Shown here: piece after piece, positions 15,441 through 24,638 of the stretch
Position numbering within the stretch: position 1 is the first letter of the stretch
Layout of the letters: each line of letters starts with the position of its first letter
NCBI RefSeq assembly: GCF_021646545.1
Contig: NZ_JAKIRP010000001.1
Location: 682,001 to 746,000, forward strand
Length of the DNA stretch: 64,000 nt
Origin: Chitinophaga filiformis
GTDB taxonomy: Bacteria; Bacteroidota; Bacteroidia; Chitinophagales; Chitinophagaceae
Direction of reading: 5' to 3'
The notes under the pieces: model-generated
Databases searched by the model: none
What the model saw: only the letters and a program-made list of their open reading frames with translations
Told to the model about the DNA's origin: nothing
Position numbers and translations under genes: made by a program

Positions 15441-18400
15441 ATGCCTGAAGTAACAAACAACACGCCACGATTGCTGGCTGCAGCGAAGGAGTTCAATATT
15501 GGTAAGGAAACGTTGATCGATTTCCTTGCTAATAAGGGCTATGACATGGGGGGCTTTGGCTCACCCAACGCCCGTCTTACGTCCCAGATGTATGCAGCAT
15601 TGCAGTCCGAGTTCCAGCAGGACAAGGCTAACAAACGCAAAAGCGATCAGATAGCCCTGCCTAAAGGAAGTGTGTTAGATGCAATGAAGAAGAAAGAGAA
15701 GGAAGAAGCAGAGGCAGCAGCCAAGAAGAAAGAAGCAACTCCTAAAGAGGAACCCACACCCGCGGTCGCAGTTGAAGCGCCTAAACCCGAACCAAAACCA
15801 GAACCAAGGCCGGAGCCTAAAGCAGAGCCTAAGCCCGAACCAAAACCGGAGCCTAAGCCTGAACCTAAACCCGAGCCAAGACCGGTACCGGTAGCGGAAG
15901 AAAAACCTGTTGTTAAAACAGAAGAGGCCCCTAAAGAACCCGTCGTAGCTCCTCAACAGCCTGTTGCTGAGAAAACGCCGCCTGTGCAGACACAACCGGA
16001 AACTCCGGAAGTTATAAAAACAGACGCACCCAGGATCAATGGTCCGAAAATCGTGGCCACTATCGACCTGGATGCCCTGAATAAACCAAAAAGACCTCCT
16101 GCGCCACCGGCATCAACTAAAAAGCCGGAACAGGAGGAGAAACCAGTTGTTGCAAAACAACCGGAACCTACCGCCAGCGAGAAGGACAGGCCAAAAGAAC
16201 CTGTTCCGCAACCGCAGGCACAACAGCAACCCGTTGCACAGCAACAGCCTCCGGCAGAAGCAGCCAAACCTGCCCAGCCAGAAGCCAAACCGCAGCAACC
16301 CGTTCAGCCAGTACAAAACGTACAACCAGTACAAGAAGTAAAAACAACGGCACCTGCTGCTGAAAAACCTGCTGTCCCCGCTGTGGAAGAGAAACAAGCG
16401 CCGGCAGCCGAAAAACCGGCAGCTGCTCAGGAAAAAACAAAAGAACCGGCAGAAGCGAAAGAACAAACCGCACAGAAACCGGCCGCACAGCATATGGACG
16501 AAGTTGCAGCAGACATTGCATCAGACCAGGACGATAACGGAGGTACAGCCGTTATTGAAAATATACAGGCCGAAAAACTCACCGGTCCGAAAGTGATCGG
16601 AAAAATTGAGTTGCCTGTACATTCAGAAAGACGCGACAATAAGGGTAACAGTAATTTCAACCGCGGTGGCGGCGGCAATAACAACAACGCCGACAACAAC
16701 CGCAAGCGGAAACGCATCATCGTTGAAAAGAAACCTGAACCTATTCAGCCAGGCGATCTTTCAAAAGGCGGTAACGCGGATAACCGTGGCCCTGGTAACC
16801 GTGGAGATTTCAACAGGGACAACCGTCCAGGTGGAAACCGCGACAATACCAACAGGCCTAGTGGTCCTAGCAGACCACACACCGCGCCTAACCGCGATGG
16901 CCGCCCCGGTGGACCAGGTGGTAACAGACCGGGTGGACAACAGCACGGCGGTGGTAACCGTCCAGGCGGTGGTCCCGGTGGTAACAGACCAGGCGGACAA
17001 CAACATGGTGGCAACAGACCAGGTGGTAACTTTGGTAACCGCCCCGGTGGTCAGGGTAACTTCAACCGTGATCGTGACCGCGACAGGAAACCTGAAGAAA
17101 AAGAAATCGATAAGAACGAGATCCAGAATAAGATCAAGGAAACCATGGCCAAAATGACTGGTGGTGGTAACCGTGGTAAAAACACTAAAGCTAAACAACG
17201 CCGTGAGAAACGCCATGAGCTCGCAGAGCAGATGGCTAACCAGGGGGCTGAAAGCAATAAACTCCAGGTAACAGAGTTCGTATCTGTAAGTGAACTCGCC
17301 AACCTGATGGATGTAAGCTTTGCTGAAGTGATCTCAAAATGTATGGGACTGGGTATCATGGTGTCTATCAACCAGCGTCTGGACGCAGAGGTAATAGAAC
17401 TGGTAGCAGGAGAGTTCGGTTACGAAGTGGAATTCATCGGAGTAGATGATGCGGATGAAATGGAGGAAGAAGAAATCACTGATAACGAGGAAGATCTGAT
17501 CCCAAGAGCACCTATTGTGACTATCATGGGTCACGTAGACCACGGTAAGACTTCCTTGCTCGACTATATCCGTAACGCTAACGTAGTATCCGGCGAGGCA
17601 GGGGGTATCACCCAGCACATCGGTGCCTACCAGGTGGTAACGTCTTCCGGTAAAAAGCTCACCTTCCTGGATACCCCAGGTCACGAGGCCTTTACCGCGA
17701 TGCGTGCACGTGGTGCTAAAGTAGCGGATATCGCCATCATCGTAATCGCTGCAGATGACGCCATCATGCCACAGACACGTGAAGCGATCTCCCACTCACA
17801 GGCTGCAGGCCTGCCAATGGTATTCGCTATCAACAAAGTGGATAAAGAAGGCGCTAATCCTGAAAAGATCAAAGAACAGCTGGCAGGTATGAACCTGTTG
17901 GTGGAAGACTGGGGTGGTAAATACCAAAGCCAGGAAATTTCTGCCAAGAGCGGTCTGAACATAGACGTCCTGCTGGAAAAAATACTCCTGGAAGCGGAAT
18001 TACTCGAACTGAAAGCTAACCCGAACAGGGAAGCGTCCGGTAGTGTAATTGAAGCCTCCCTCGATAAAGGCCGCGGTTACGTAGCCACCGTGCTGGTACA
18101 GAGTGGTACCCTTCATCAGGGTGACACCATCGCTTCCGGTTCTCACTTTGGTAAGATCAAAGCGATGTTCAACGAACGTGGCCAGCGTGTTGACGCAGCA
18201 GGACCTTCCTCACCGGTACAGGTGCTGGGTCTGAATGGTGCTCCGCAGGCAGGTGAGAAGTTCCGCATGTTTGAAGATGAATCCGAAGCAAAAGAAGTGG
18301 CTAACCGCCGTGCACAGATCATCCGTGAACAAGGTATCCGTACCAAGAAACACATCACACTGGATGAGATCGGACGCCGTCTTGCACTGGGTAACTTCAA

Positions 18401-19007
18401 ACAGCTCAACCTCATTATCAAGGGTGACTTTGATGGTTCTGTAGAAGCGCTGAGCGACTCCCTGCAGAAACTGTCTACCGAAGAGATCGTAGTGAGCGTG
18501 GTACACAAAGCAGTAGGTCAGATCACAGAATCCGACGTATTGCTGGCAACCGCATCCGACGCGATCATCGTAGGTTTCCAGGTGCGTCCTTCTTCTCAGG
18601 CATCCAAACTGGCAGAGAAAGAGAACATCGAGATCCGCACTTACTCCATCATTTACGATGCTATCGACGAACTGAAGAGCGCGATGGAAGGTATGCTGGA
18701 GCCGAAGATCGAGAAAAAGGTTGTCGCCAACGTAGAGATCCGCGAAACTTACCGTTTCGACAAGGTGACCGTAGCAGGTTGCTTCGTACTGGACGGAAAG
18801 ATCACCCGCAACACCCGTGTAAACCTGGTGCGCGAAGGTATCGTAATCTACACCGGCGAACTGGCCTCTCTGAAACGCTACAAGGATGACGTGAAGGAAG
18901 TTGCCGCCAATATGGAGTGTGGTCTGAGTATCAGAAACTATAGCGACCTTAAAGTGGGCGATATAGTGGAAGGCTTCGAAGAAGTAGAAGTTAAGAGGAC
19001 TTTATAA
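15441..19007 (+). CDS. infB: Translation initiation factor IF-2
   Basis: IF-2 is the GTPase that brings initiator tRNA to the 30S subunit. At 1188 aa it is much longer than the ~890 aa of E. coli. The IF2-N module is at the start ([22 protein letters not shown]), followed by a ~500-residue low-complexity region: Pro-Glu-Pro-Lys repeats at about 115-150, Gln/Pro/Ala-rich stretches to ~350, and Asn-Arg-Pro-Gly-Gly repeats at ~445-540. The second IF2-N module ([20 protein letters not shown]) precedes the GTPase with [11 protein letters not shown] (~697-707), DTPGHEAF and NKVDKEG. The C-terminal domains are complete ([20 protein letters not shown]). The low-complexity region probably acts as a flexible arm. 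Confidence 0.97.
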   Translation: MPEVTNNTPRLLAAAKEFNIGKETLIDFLANKGYDMGGFGSPNARLTSQMYAALQSEFQQDKANKRKSDQIALPKGSVLDAMKKKEKEEAEAAAKKKEATPKEEPTPAVAVEAPKPEPKPEPRPEPKAEPKPEPKPEPKPEPKPEPRPVPVAEEKPVVKTEEAPKEPVVAPQQPVAEKTPPVQTQPETPEVIKTDAPRINGPKIVATIDLDALNKPKRPPAPPASTKKPEQEEKPVVAKQPEPTASEKDRPKEPVPQPQAQQQPVAQQQPPAEAAKPAQPEAKPQQPVQPVQNVQPVQEVKTTAPAAEKPAVPAVEEKQAPAAEKPAAAQEKTKEPAEAKEQTAQKPAAQHMDEVAADIASDQDDNGGTAVIENIQAEKLTGPKVIGKIELPVHSERRDNKGNSNFNRGGGGNNNNADNNRKRKRIIVEKKPEPIQPGDLSKGGNADNRGPGNRGDFNRDNRPGGNRDNTNRPSGPSRPHTAPNRDGRPGGPGGNRPGGQQHGGGNRPGGGPGGNRPGGQQHGGNRPGGNFGNRPGGQGNFNRDRDRDRKPEEKEIDKNEIQNKIKETMAKMTGGGNRGKNTKAKQRREKRHELAEQMANQGAESNKLQVTEFVSVSELANLMDVSFAEVISKCMGLGIMVSINQRLDAEVIELVAGEFGYEVEFIGVDDADEMEEEEITDNEEDLIPRAPIVTIMGHVDHGKTSLLDYIRNANVVSGEAGGITQHIGAYQVVTSSGKKLTFLDTPGHEAFTAMRARGAKVADIAIIVIAADDAIMPQTREAISHSQAAGLPMVFAINKVDKEGANPEKIKEQLAGMNLLVEDWGGKYQSQEISAKSGLNIDVLLEKILLEAELLELKANPNREASGSVIEASLDKGRGYVATVLVQSGTLHQGDTIASGSHFGKIKAMFNERGQRVDAAGPSSPVQVLGLNGAPQAGEKFRMFEDESEAKEVANRRAQIIREQGIRTKKHITLDEIGRRLALGNFKQLNLIIKGDFDGSVEALSDSLQKLSTEEIVVSVVHKAVGQITESDVLLATASDAIIVGFQVRPSSQASKLAEKENIEIRTYSIIYDAIDELKSAMEGMLEPKIEKKVVANVEIRETYRFDKVTVAGCFVLDGKITRNTRVNLVREGIVIYTGELASLKRYKDDVKEVAANMECGLSIRNYSDLKVGDIVEGFEEVEVKRTL

Positions 19008-19033
19008 TATCAGCATAAACTTTTGTTAAAAAG

Positions 19034-19063
19034 ATAAGCCGCCCAATAGCGGCTTATTTTTTA
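19034..19063 (+). terminator. Intrinsic terminator of the rimP-nusA-infB operon
   Basis: The stem ATAAGCCGC / GCGGCTTAT with loop CCAATA is followed by TTTTTTATT, 27 bp after the infB stop. Confidence 0.9.
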
Positions 19064-19097
19064 TTGGCTATTTTTGGATTTCACTGCACTTGTTAAC

Positions 19098-20483
19098 ATG
19101 AATAAAATTTTTGCACTTTCTGCGGGTACTTTACTTCTTTGTCAGGTAGCCGTAGCCCAGCAGAAAATGGTAGCTGATAAAATTGCAGCTATTGTGGGGG
19201 ATAAAATCATTCTCAGATCAGACATTGAAGGAGAAATGGTGAATCTGCAGCGTTCTACTGTAGATGGTAGCCTTCCTCCCAATGCTCCCTGCATGATAAT
19301 GGAGCAGATCATCGCTCAGAAAGTAATGGTGATGCAGGCTGAAAGAGACAGCTTGCCCGTGAGTGAACAAGATGTGGACGGTCAGATCGATAACCGTATC
19401 CGTTACTTCGAGGACCTGTACGGCAGCCGTGAGAAGATGAAAGAGGTAACAGGATATTCCATTTACCAGCTGCGTGAGCGTTTCCGTCAGCCTATCAAAG
19501 AAGGGCTGCTGGCAAAGGCAATGCAGGACAAGATCACAGGATCTGTGAAAGTGACCCCATCTGAGGTAAAGAAATATTTCGACGCTATTCCTAAAGATAG
19601 TCTCCAATTCTACGAATCTGAACTCGAGATCGGACAGATCGTAATACAGCCAAAAGCTACCAAGGAAATGGACCAGTATGCGATAGACCGCTTGCTGGAG
19701 TTCAAGAAACAGGTGCAGGACAAAACCAGTGACTTCGGACGTCTGGCAATACTTTACTCAGAAGATCCGGGCGCAAAGGAAAACAAGGGCGTGTATATCC
19801 TGAACAGAAATGACAAACAGTGGGACCCTGACTTCCTCGCGGCATCTTTCCGTCTGAAAGAAAACGAGATCTCCTCGCCAATAAAAAGCCAGTTCGGTTA
19901 TCACCTGATCCAGTGTATCAAACGCCAGGGCGACAACATTACCGTACAGCACATCCTGCTGAAACCAAATGTGACCCGTAATGATCTGGCAGAAGCGACT
20001 AAAAAACTGGATAGCGTTCGTCTGCTCATCCTGAATGGAAAAATGACATTTGGAGAGGCAGTAGTTAAATATAGCGACCTGCCAATGTCGAAGTTTGACG
20101 GTGGTATGCTGCAGAACAGAATGAACGGTAGCACCCTGATCACCATCGACCAGCTGGACCAGCCGTCAGAAAGAGATATCGTGCTGCTGCTGGACACCCT
20201 GAAGCCAGGAGGCATCTCTAAACCAATGCCATATGTCGATGACCAGCCAGGTGGCCGTAATGGCATTCGCATTATTTATCTGAAAACACGCACCAACCCT
20301 CACCGGGAGAATATGACTGACGATTATGCCCGTATACAGCAGCGCACCCTCCAGCTGAAACAACAGGAGGCCCGCGATAAATGGCTGAGGGAAAAGATCC
20401 CGACATATTATATCCATGTGGAAGACGAGTTCAAACAGTGTAACCACATTGCCCAATGGATGGGAAGTATAGCAAAACAATAA
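19098..20483 (+). CDS. SurA-like periplasmic peptidyl-prolyl isomerase/chaperone
   Basis: The 461-aa protein starts at the ATG at 19098, which gives a signal peptide (MNKIFALSAGTLLLCQVAVA). The SurA N-terminal chaperone domain follows (DKIAAIVGDKIILRSDIEGE), then two parvulin-type rotamase modules: one with LAILYSEDPGAKENKG and FRLKENEISSPIKSQFGYHL, the second beginning VQHILLKP with VKYSDLPMSKFDGGML. SurA escorts outer-membrane proteins through the periplasm. A TATTTTTG element at 19069-19076 could be its -7 box, so it need not depend on the infB operon. A GC-rich hairpin follows. Confidence 0.9.
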   Translation: MNKIFALSAGTLLLCQVAVAQQKMVADKIAAIVGDKIILRSDIEGEMVNLQRSTVDGSLPPNAPCMIMEQIIAQKVMVMQAERDSLPVSEQDVDGQIDNRIRYFEDLYGSREKMKEVTGYSIYQLRERFRQPIKEGLLAKAMQDKITGSVKVTPSEVKKYFDAIPKDSLQFYESELEIGQIVIQPKATKEMDQYAIDRLLEFKKQVQDKTSDFGRLAILYSEDPGAKENKGVYILNRNDKQWDPDFLAASFRLKENEISSPIKSQFGYHLIQCIKRQGDNITVQHILLKPNVTRNDLAEATKKLDSVRLLILNGKMTFGEAVVKYSDLPMSKFDGGMLQNRMNGSTLITIDQLDQPSERDIVLLLDTLKPGGISKPMPYVDDQPGGRNGIRIIYLKTRTNPHRENMTDDYARIQQRTLQLKQQEARDKWLREKIPTYYIHVEDEFKQCNHIAQWMGSIAKQ

Positions 20484-20500
20484 CACATATAATTCAATAG

Positions 20501-20534
20501 CAATCCCCGGCATAATATATGCCGGGGATTGTTG
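20501..20534 (+). terminator. Hairpin terminator after the SurA-like gene
   Basis: A perfect 13-bp stem (CAATCCCCGGCAT / ATGCCGGGGATTG) is followed by a short T-rich stretch (TTGTTT). The T-run is weak, but the stem is very stable. Confidence 0.7.
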
Positions 20535-20566
20535 TTTCAGGGACAACCCGCATTTATCATTCAGCG

Positions 20567-20597
20567 TTGGGCGTTCCGCTTTTTACACGTAACTTTG
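20567..20597 (+). promoter_or_regulatory. Promoter of the purF-like gene
   Basis: The -7 element TAACTTTG (20590-20597) and a TTG at 20567-20569, 23 nt upstream, fit the Bacteroidota consensus. The predicted leader to the ATG at 20618 is only about 14 nt. Confidence 0.55.
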
Positions 20598-20617
20598 CGC
20601 CTTCAATTCTAATAGGG

Positions 20618-22465
20618 ATGAGTGATGCCATAAAACATGAATGCGGACTAGCGTTTATCAGACTTAGAAAGCCGTTCTCATATTACCAACAGAAATACGG
20701 ATCAGTTTTCTACGGCCTCAACAAGTTGTACCTCCTGATGGAGAAACAACATAACCGCGGACAGGACGGAGCAGGTATAGCCACAGTAAAGTTGAACACA
20801 GAACCGGGAGTACCATTCATGCATCGCCTGCGAAGCAGCGCACCGCAAGCCATCGGAGATATCTTTGCAAAGGTCAGAGACGAAATAGACGAAATAGAAA
20901 AATACCAGCCGGAAATCACCAAGTACCCGGGCCTCATGAAAGGCCACATACGTTTTCTCGGAGAGCTGATGATGGGACACCTCCGCTACGCCACTCAGGG
21001 CAAGAACAACGTAGAACTCTGCCACCCTTTTGTACGTCACAATACCATTCCTGCACGCAACCTCGCCCTCGCCGGTAACTTCAACCTGGTGAACGTAGAT
21101 GAACTGTTTAAGTTCGTGAACGTTGAACCGGGAGAAACACACCGCAACAGTGACCTTGCTGCTATGCTGGAAGTACTTCACCACTTCCTGAGCAAAGAAG
21201 ATGAGGAAAGACGTAACGGACTGGATGTGAAAACTATCCTCCAGCAGGCGTTTTCCATGTTTGACGGAGGTTACCACGTATGTGGACTGATCGGCAGCGG
21301 AGATGCTTTCGTAATGCGCGACGCCCACGGTATCCGTCCATCTTATTATTATATCAACGAAGATGTCATTGTTGCCGCATCTGAACGCGCCGCTATCCGC
21401 ACAGCGTTCAATGTAGGAGAGAATGAAGTACTGGAGCTCATGCCGGGTAATGCCCTGATCGTAAAAGAAAACGGGGAATACAGCATAGAACAGATCCTCG
21501 CACCAAAGGAACGCCGCGCCTGCAGCTTCGAACGTATCTACTTCTCCCGCGGAAATGATGAAAAGATCTATAAAGAACGTACTGCTTTAGGCTACAACCT
21601 GTCTGAAACCGTACTGAAAAGCATAGACAACGACCTGCGTAATACCATCTTCTCCTTTATTCCCAATACGGCAGAAATTGCCTTCTACGGTATGCTGAAA
21701 GGGCTGGAAGATTATCTGAATAAGATTAAGGTAGAACGTATCCTGTCATGGGGTAAAGACTTTGACGAAGAAAAACTGACGGAAATGGTGAACCGCCGTA
21801 TCCGTATAGATAAAATTGCCATTAAGGACGTAAAAATGCGCACCTTCATTACTGCCGACACCAGCCGTAATGAAATGGTACAGCACGTTTACGACATCAC
21901 TTATGGTACAGTGCGTCCGGGCATAGATACCCTGGTAGTAATAGATGACTCCATTGTACGTGGTACCACCCTCCGCGAAAGCATCATCAGGATGCTGGAC
22001 CGTCTGGGACCAAAACGTATCATCGTGGTATCATCCGCTCCGCAGATCCGCTATCCTGACTGCTATGGTATTGACATGAGCAAAATAGGCGATTTTGTTG
22101 CCTTTAAAGCAGCTATTGCCCTGCTAAAAGACCATGGCAAGGAACACATCCTGCAGGAAGCATATGGCCTCTGTATGGAACTGCAGCGCACTAATACCCT
22201 GCACGCACAGAACGTTGTAAGAAATATCTACAAACCGTTCACAACAGAAGAGATCTCTGCCAAGATTGCCGAGATCATTACTCCTTCCGATATCAATGCT
22301 AAAGTGGATGTCATCTACCAGTCTATCGAGAGCCTGCACCAGGCTTGTCCGAACAACCTGGGAGACTGGTATTTCACCGGCAACTTCCCGACGCCGGGAG
22401 GTAACCGTGTAGTGAATAAAGCATTCATGAACTACATGGAAGGCAAAAATGAAAGAGGATACTAA
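20618..22465 (+). CDS. purF: Amidophosphoribosyltransferase-type enzyme (long PurF form)
   Basis: PurF transfers the glutamine amide nitrogen to PRPP, the first step of purine synthesis. The start at 20618 gives 615 aa. An N-terminal class II glutamine amidotransferase domain begins with catalytic C9 after an 8-residue leader (MSDAIKHE-CGLAF) that must be removed to free the nucleophile; NRGQDGAGIA and the GHLRYAT motif follow. The C-terminal phosphoribosyltransferase domain has the PRPP loop VVIDDSIVRGTT at about 440-451. The enzyme is about 110 aa longer than E. coli PurF (505 aa); this long form occurs in Bacteroidota. A standard-length paralog elsewhere in the genome is possible. Confidence 0.88.
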   Translation: MSDAIKHECGLAFIRLRKPFSYYQQKYGSVFYGLNKLYLLMEKQHNRGQDGAGIATVKLNTEPGVPFMHRLRSSAPQAIGDIFAKVRDEIDEIEKYQPEITKYPGLMKGHIRFLGELMMGHLRYATQGKNNVELCHPFVRHNTIPARNLALAGNFNLVNVDELFKFVNVEPGETHRNSDLAAMLEVLHHFLSKEDEERRNGLDVKTILQQAFSMFDGGYHVCGLIGSGDAFVMRDAHGIRPSYYYINEDVIVAASERAAIRTAFNVGENEVLELMPGNALIVKENGEYSIEQILAPKERRACSFERIYFSRGNDEKIYKERTALGYNLSETVLKSIDNDLRNTIFSFIPNTAEIAFYGMLKGLEDYLNKIKVERILSWGKDFDEEKLTEMVNRRIRIDKIAIKDVKMRTFITADTSRNEMVQHVYDITYGTVRPGIDTLVVIDDSIVRGTTLRESIIRMLDRLGPKRIIVVSSAPQIRYPDCYGIDMSKIGDFVAFKAAIALLKDHGKEHILQEAYGLCMELQRTNTLHAQNVVRNIYKPFTTEEISAKIAEIITPSDINAKVDVIYQSIESLHQACPNNLGDWYFTGNFPTPGGNRVVNKAFMNYMEGKNERGY

Positions 22466-22471
22466 AAATAT

Positions 22472-22502
22472 AAAGGGCTCGTTTAAAACGGGCCCTTTTT
22501 TT
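22472..22502 (+). terminator. Intrinsic terminator after purF
   Basis: The stem AAAGGGC / GCCCTTT (with TCGT/ACGG partly extending it) is followed by seven T residues. Confidence 0.85.
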
Positions 22503-22669
22503 ATGAGATCTCCATTATTAAATTTCCTTTAAATCCGCTATTCCCCAACCGGTAGAGCCCCCTGTATTACACTTACTTTCAGTAAAATCCGTAAATTAGT
22601 TAATATTAAATAAGACTAACTCAAACCGCGAACAGCAAATCCCTTTTGCTACATAATAACATTGTTGTT

Positions 22670-23170
22670 ATGAAAACATTATTACTTATCCGTCATGCCA
22701 AATCTAGCTGGAATGACCCTGACGTAGACGACTTTGACAGGCCTCTCAATAAGCGCGGCAAACAGAACGCTCCTGAAATGGCACACCGCCTCTCAAAAAG
22801 GGGCATCATGCCCGAGCTGCTTATTGCCAGTCCGGCCAAACGAACCAGGAGTACGGCACGGCTTATGGCCAAAGAGTGGCACTACGATAAAGACGCGATC
22901 CTGCTGGAGGAAGAGTTGTACCTGTGTTATGCCTCTACCTTTCTGAAAGTGATCACGAAGATTGATGATGACATAGATACAGTAGCTCTTTTTGCGCACA
23001 ATCCTGGTATTACCGACTTTGCCAACTATGTAACCCAGGAGATAAGAATTGACAATATCCCCACTTCCGGCGTATTCGCTGTTCAGGCAAATATCCAGTC
23101 ATGGAAAGATTTTGACCGCGCGAAGAAGTCGTTCCTTTTCTTTGATTATCCCAAACAGGAGGTTGTCTGA
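22670..23170 (+). CDS. SixA-type phosphohistidine phosphatase (histidine phosphatase family)
   Basis: The 166-aa protein starts at 22670. The RHG catalytic motif is LLIRHAKSSW (residues 4-13), followed by DRPLNKRGKQNAPEMA, LIASPAKRTRSTARLM and the second catalytic histidine in LFAHNPGITDFANY. SixA removes phosphate from phosphohistidine in phosphorelay proteins, but small family members differ in substrate. It converges with proC, whose stop is 2 nt away. Confidence 0.88.
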   Translation: MKTLLLIRHAKSSWNDPDVDDFDRPLNKRGKQNAPEMAHRLSKRGIMPELLIASPAKRTRSTARLMAKEWHYDKDAILLEEELYLCYASTFLKVITKIDDDIDTVALFAHNPGITDFANYVTQEIRIDNIPTSGVFAVQANIQSWKDFDRAKKSFLFFDYPKQEVV

Positions 23171-23171
23171 C

Positions 23172-23972
23172 TTAATCCTTCGCGATCCGATTGTAAGACA
23201 CGGTAATTCCCTTTATCAGTGAAGAGCTGAAGCCCTGATGTTCCATCTCATTAAGGCCGGCAATGGTGCAGCCTTTAGGAGTGGTAACCTTATCTATTTC
23301 CTCTTCCGGATGACGATTTTCCTTGATCAGCAGCTGTGCAGCGCCTTTGACCGTCTGTGCTGCAATGAGGTTTGCTGTACGGGCATCAAACCCGATCTCA
23401 ATACCACCCTGTATGCTGGCCCTGATGAAGCGTAATGCGTAGGCAATACCACAGGCGCCCAGCACCGTCGCGGCGTCCATCAGTTTTTCGTCTATACTTA
23501 CTGCTACTCCCAATTGATTGAACATTTCTGTCACATACACTTCCTGCTGCTGAGACACATTCTTATGGCAGATACAGGTCATAGATTCCTGTATGGCAAT
23601 GGCTGTATTGGGCATAGCGCGTACTACCGGCATACCGGCGCCTGCTATCTGTTCCAGGTCGTCAATAGAAACTCCGGTTATTACACTTATCAGCATCTGG
23701 CGGGAGGGATCGAAAGCTGTTTTTACCTGCGACAGTACTTCTCTCACGTTATATGGTTTCAATGCCACTACAATGACCTCGGCACCGCGTATGGCCGCTT
23801 CATTGTCCGAAATTGTCTGTACTCCTAATGATTGCAAATCACTTAATGAAGCAAGATTACGTTTGGTCACAGTCAGGTCTGCAGGCGTTGAAAACCCGCT
23901 CTTTAGCAGCCCCTGTGCTATCGCTTTCCCCAGGTTACCACCACCGATGATGGCTATTTTCTTGTTAGACAT
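23172..23972 (-). CDS. proC: Pyrroline-5-carboxylate reductase
   Basis: ProC performs the last step of proline synthesis, reducing pyrroline-5-carboxylate with NAD(P)H. The 266-aa protein has the Rossmann motif IGGGNLGKAIAQGLL at the N-terminus, VIVVALKPYNVREVL, and the C-terminal signature TVKGAAQLL plus KVTTPKGCTIAGLNEMEHQG. The ATG at 23972 is chosen over an in-frame GTG at 23978. Confidence 0.95.
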   Translation of the reverse strand: MSNKKIAIIGGGNLGKAIAQGLLKSGFSTPADLTVTKRNLASLSDLQSLGVQTISDNEAAIRGAEVIVVALKPYNVREVLSQVKTAFDPSRQMLISVITGVSIDDLEQIAGAGMPVVRAMPNTAIAIQESMTCICHKNVSQQQEVYVTEMFNQLGVAVSIDEKLMDAATVLGACGIAYALRFIRASIQGGIEIGFDARTANLIAAQTVKGAAQLLIKENRHPEEEIDKVTTPKGCTIAGLNEMEHQGFSSSLIKGITVSYNRIAKD

Positions 23973-24047
23973 GTTCACTTATTACTTTAAATCCTTCGGA
24001 AGGTAGAACAAAAATTTGTTACTTCGCATCCCTAAATCCAGCGTGCA

Positions 24048-24566
24048 ATGACGAAAGTATTTTATTGTGTGGTCTCATGTCTTATCCTATGCCTGTTTGC
24101 TCAAATCACCACCGCTGCCAATCCACCGAAGAAAGTGAAAGGGAAAGTGGTGCGCATAATGGATGGCGATACGTTTGAACTGCTGGTGAATAAAACAACT
24201 TACAAGATCCGCCTGAGCGCTATTGATGCACCAGAGAAAGGACAGGATTTCTACCAGAGAAGTAAACAGGCGCTGGCAGATCTCTGCTTCAATAAAACAG
24301 TCACCGTTGAACTGCTACGCAAGGATAGATATCAACGCTGGATAGGGGATGTATACAGTGCTGATGGCCAGTATATTAATGGCAGAATGATCTCTGACGG
24401 CTATGCGTGGCATTATACTGAATACTCGAAAAGCGCTCCGCTGGCTGCAGCACAGACAACGGCCAAAAGACAGAAACTCGGATTATGGTCGCTCTCCAAA
24501 CCTGTAGCGCCATGGCTGTTCAGAGCAGATAAAAGAAAAGACAAGTCACATCGTAAAGCAGCGTAG
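24048..24566 (+). CDS. Secreted thermonuclease-family (SNase-like) nuclease
   Basis: The 172-aa protein has a signal peptide (MTKVFYCVVSCLILCLFAQI, cleaved near TTAA). The SNase fold is visible: VVRIMDGDTFELLV with the calcium-binding Asp, IRLSAIDAPEKGQ with catalytic Arg and Asp, ALADLCFNKTVTVEL and RWIGDVYSADGQYIN with the second Arg-like position replaced, then GYAWHY and RQKLGLW. It probably degrades extracytoplasmic DNA or RNA. It is a single gene; the helicase gene follows 72 nt later. Confidence 0.88.
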   Translation: MTKVFYCVVSCLILCLFAQITTAANPPKKVKGKVVRIMDGDTFELLVNKTTYKIRLSAIDAPEKGQDFYQRSKQALADLCFNKTVTVELLRKDRYQRWIGDVYSADGQYINGRMISDGYAWHYTEYSKSAPLAAAQTTAKRQKLGLWSLSKPVAPWLFRADKRKDKSHRKAA

Positions 24567-24638
24567 ACCTTTTTACTTATATTGCTGATCACTTCATCGT
24601 TTACAATTTTTAATGATTGTTGACCTTCCTGTTGAAAT

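Noticed and set aside
16770..17060. Tandem GGTGGTAACCG-like DNA repeats as a repeat element
   Set aside because: They lie in frame within infB and encode the Asn-Arg-Pro-Gly-Gly arm of IF-2.
15675..17371. Several minus-strand and alternative-frame open frames of 90-180 aa inside infB
   Set aside because: They are shadows of the low-complexity IF-2 arm; their composition (Cys/Phe/Arg- or Thr/Val-rich) is a by-product of its codons.
20501..20534. Hairpin after the SurA-like gene as a small RNA gene
   Set aside because: It is a simple stem right after a stop codon; a terminator is the simpler explanation.
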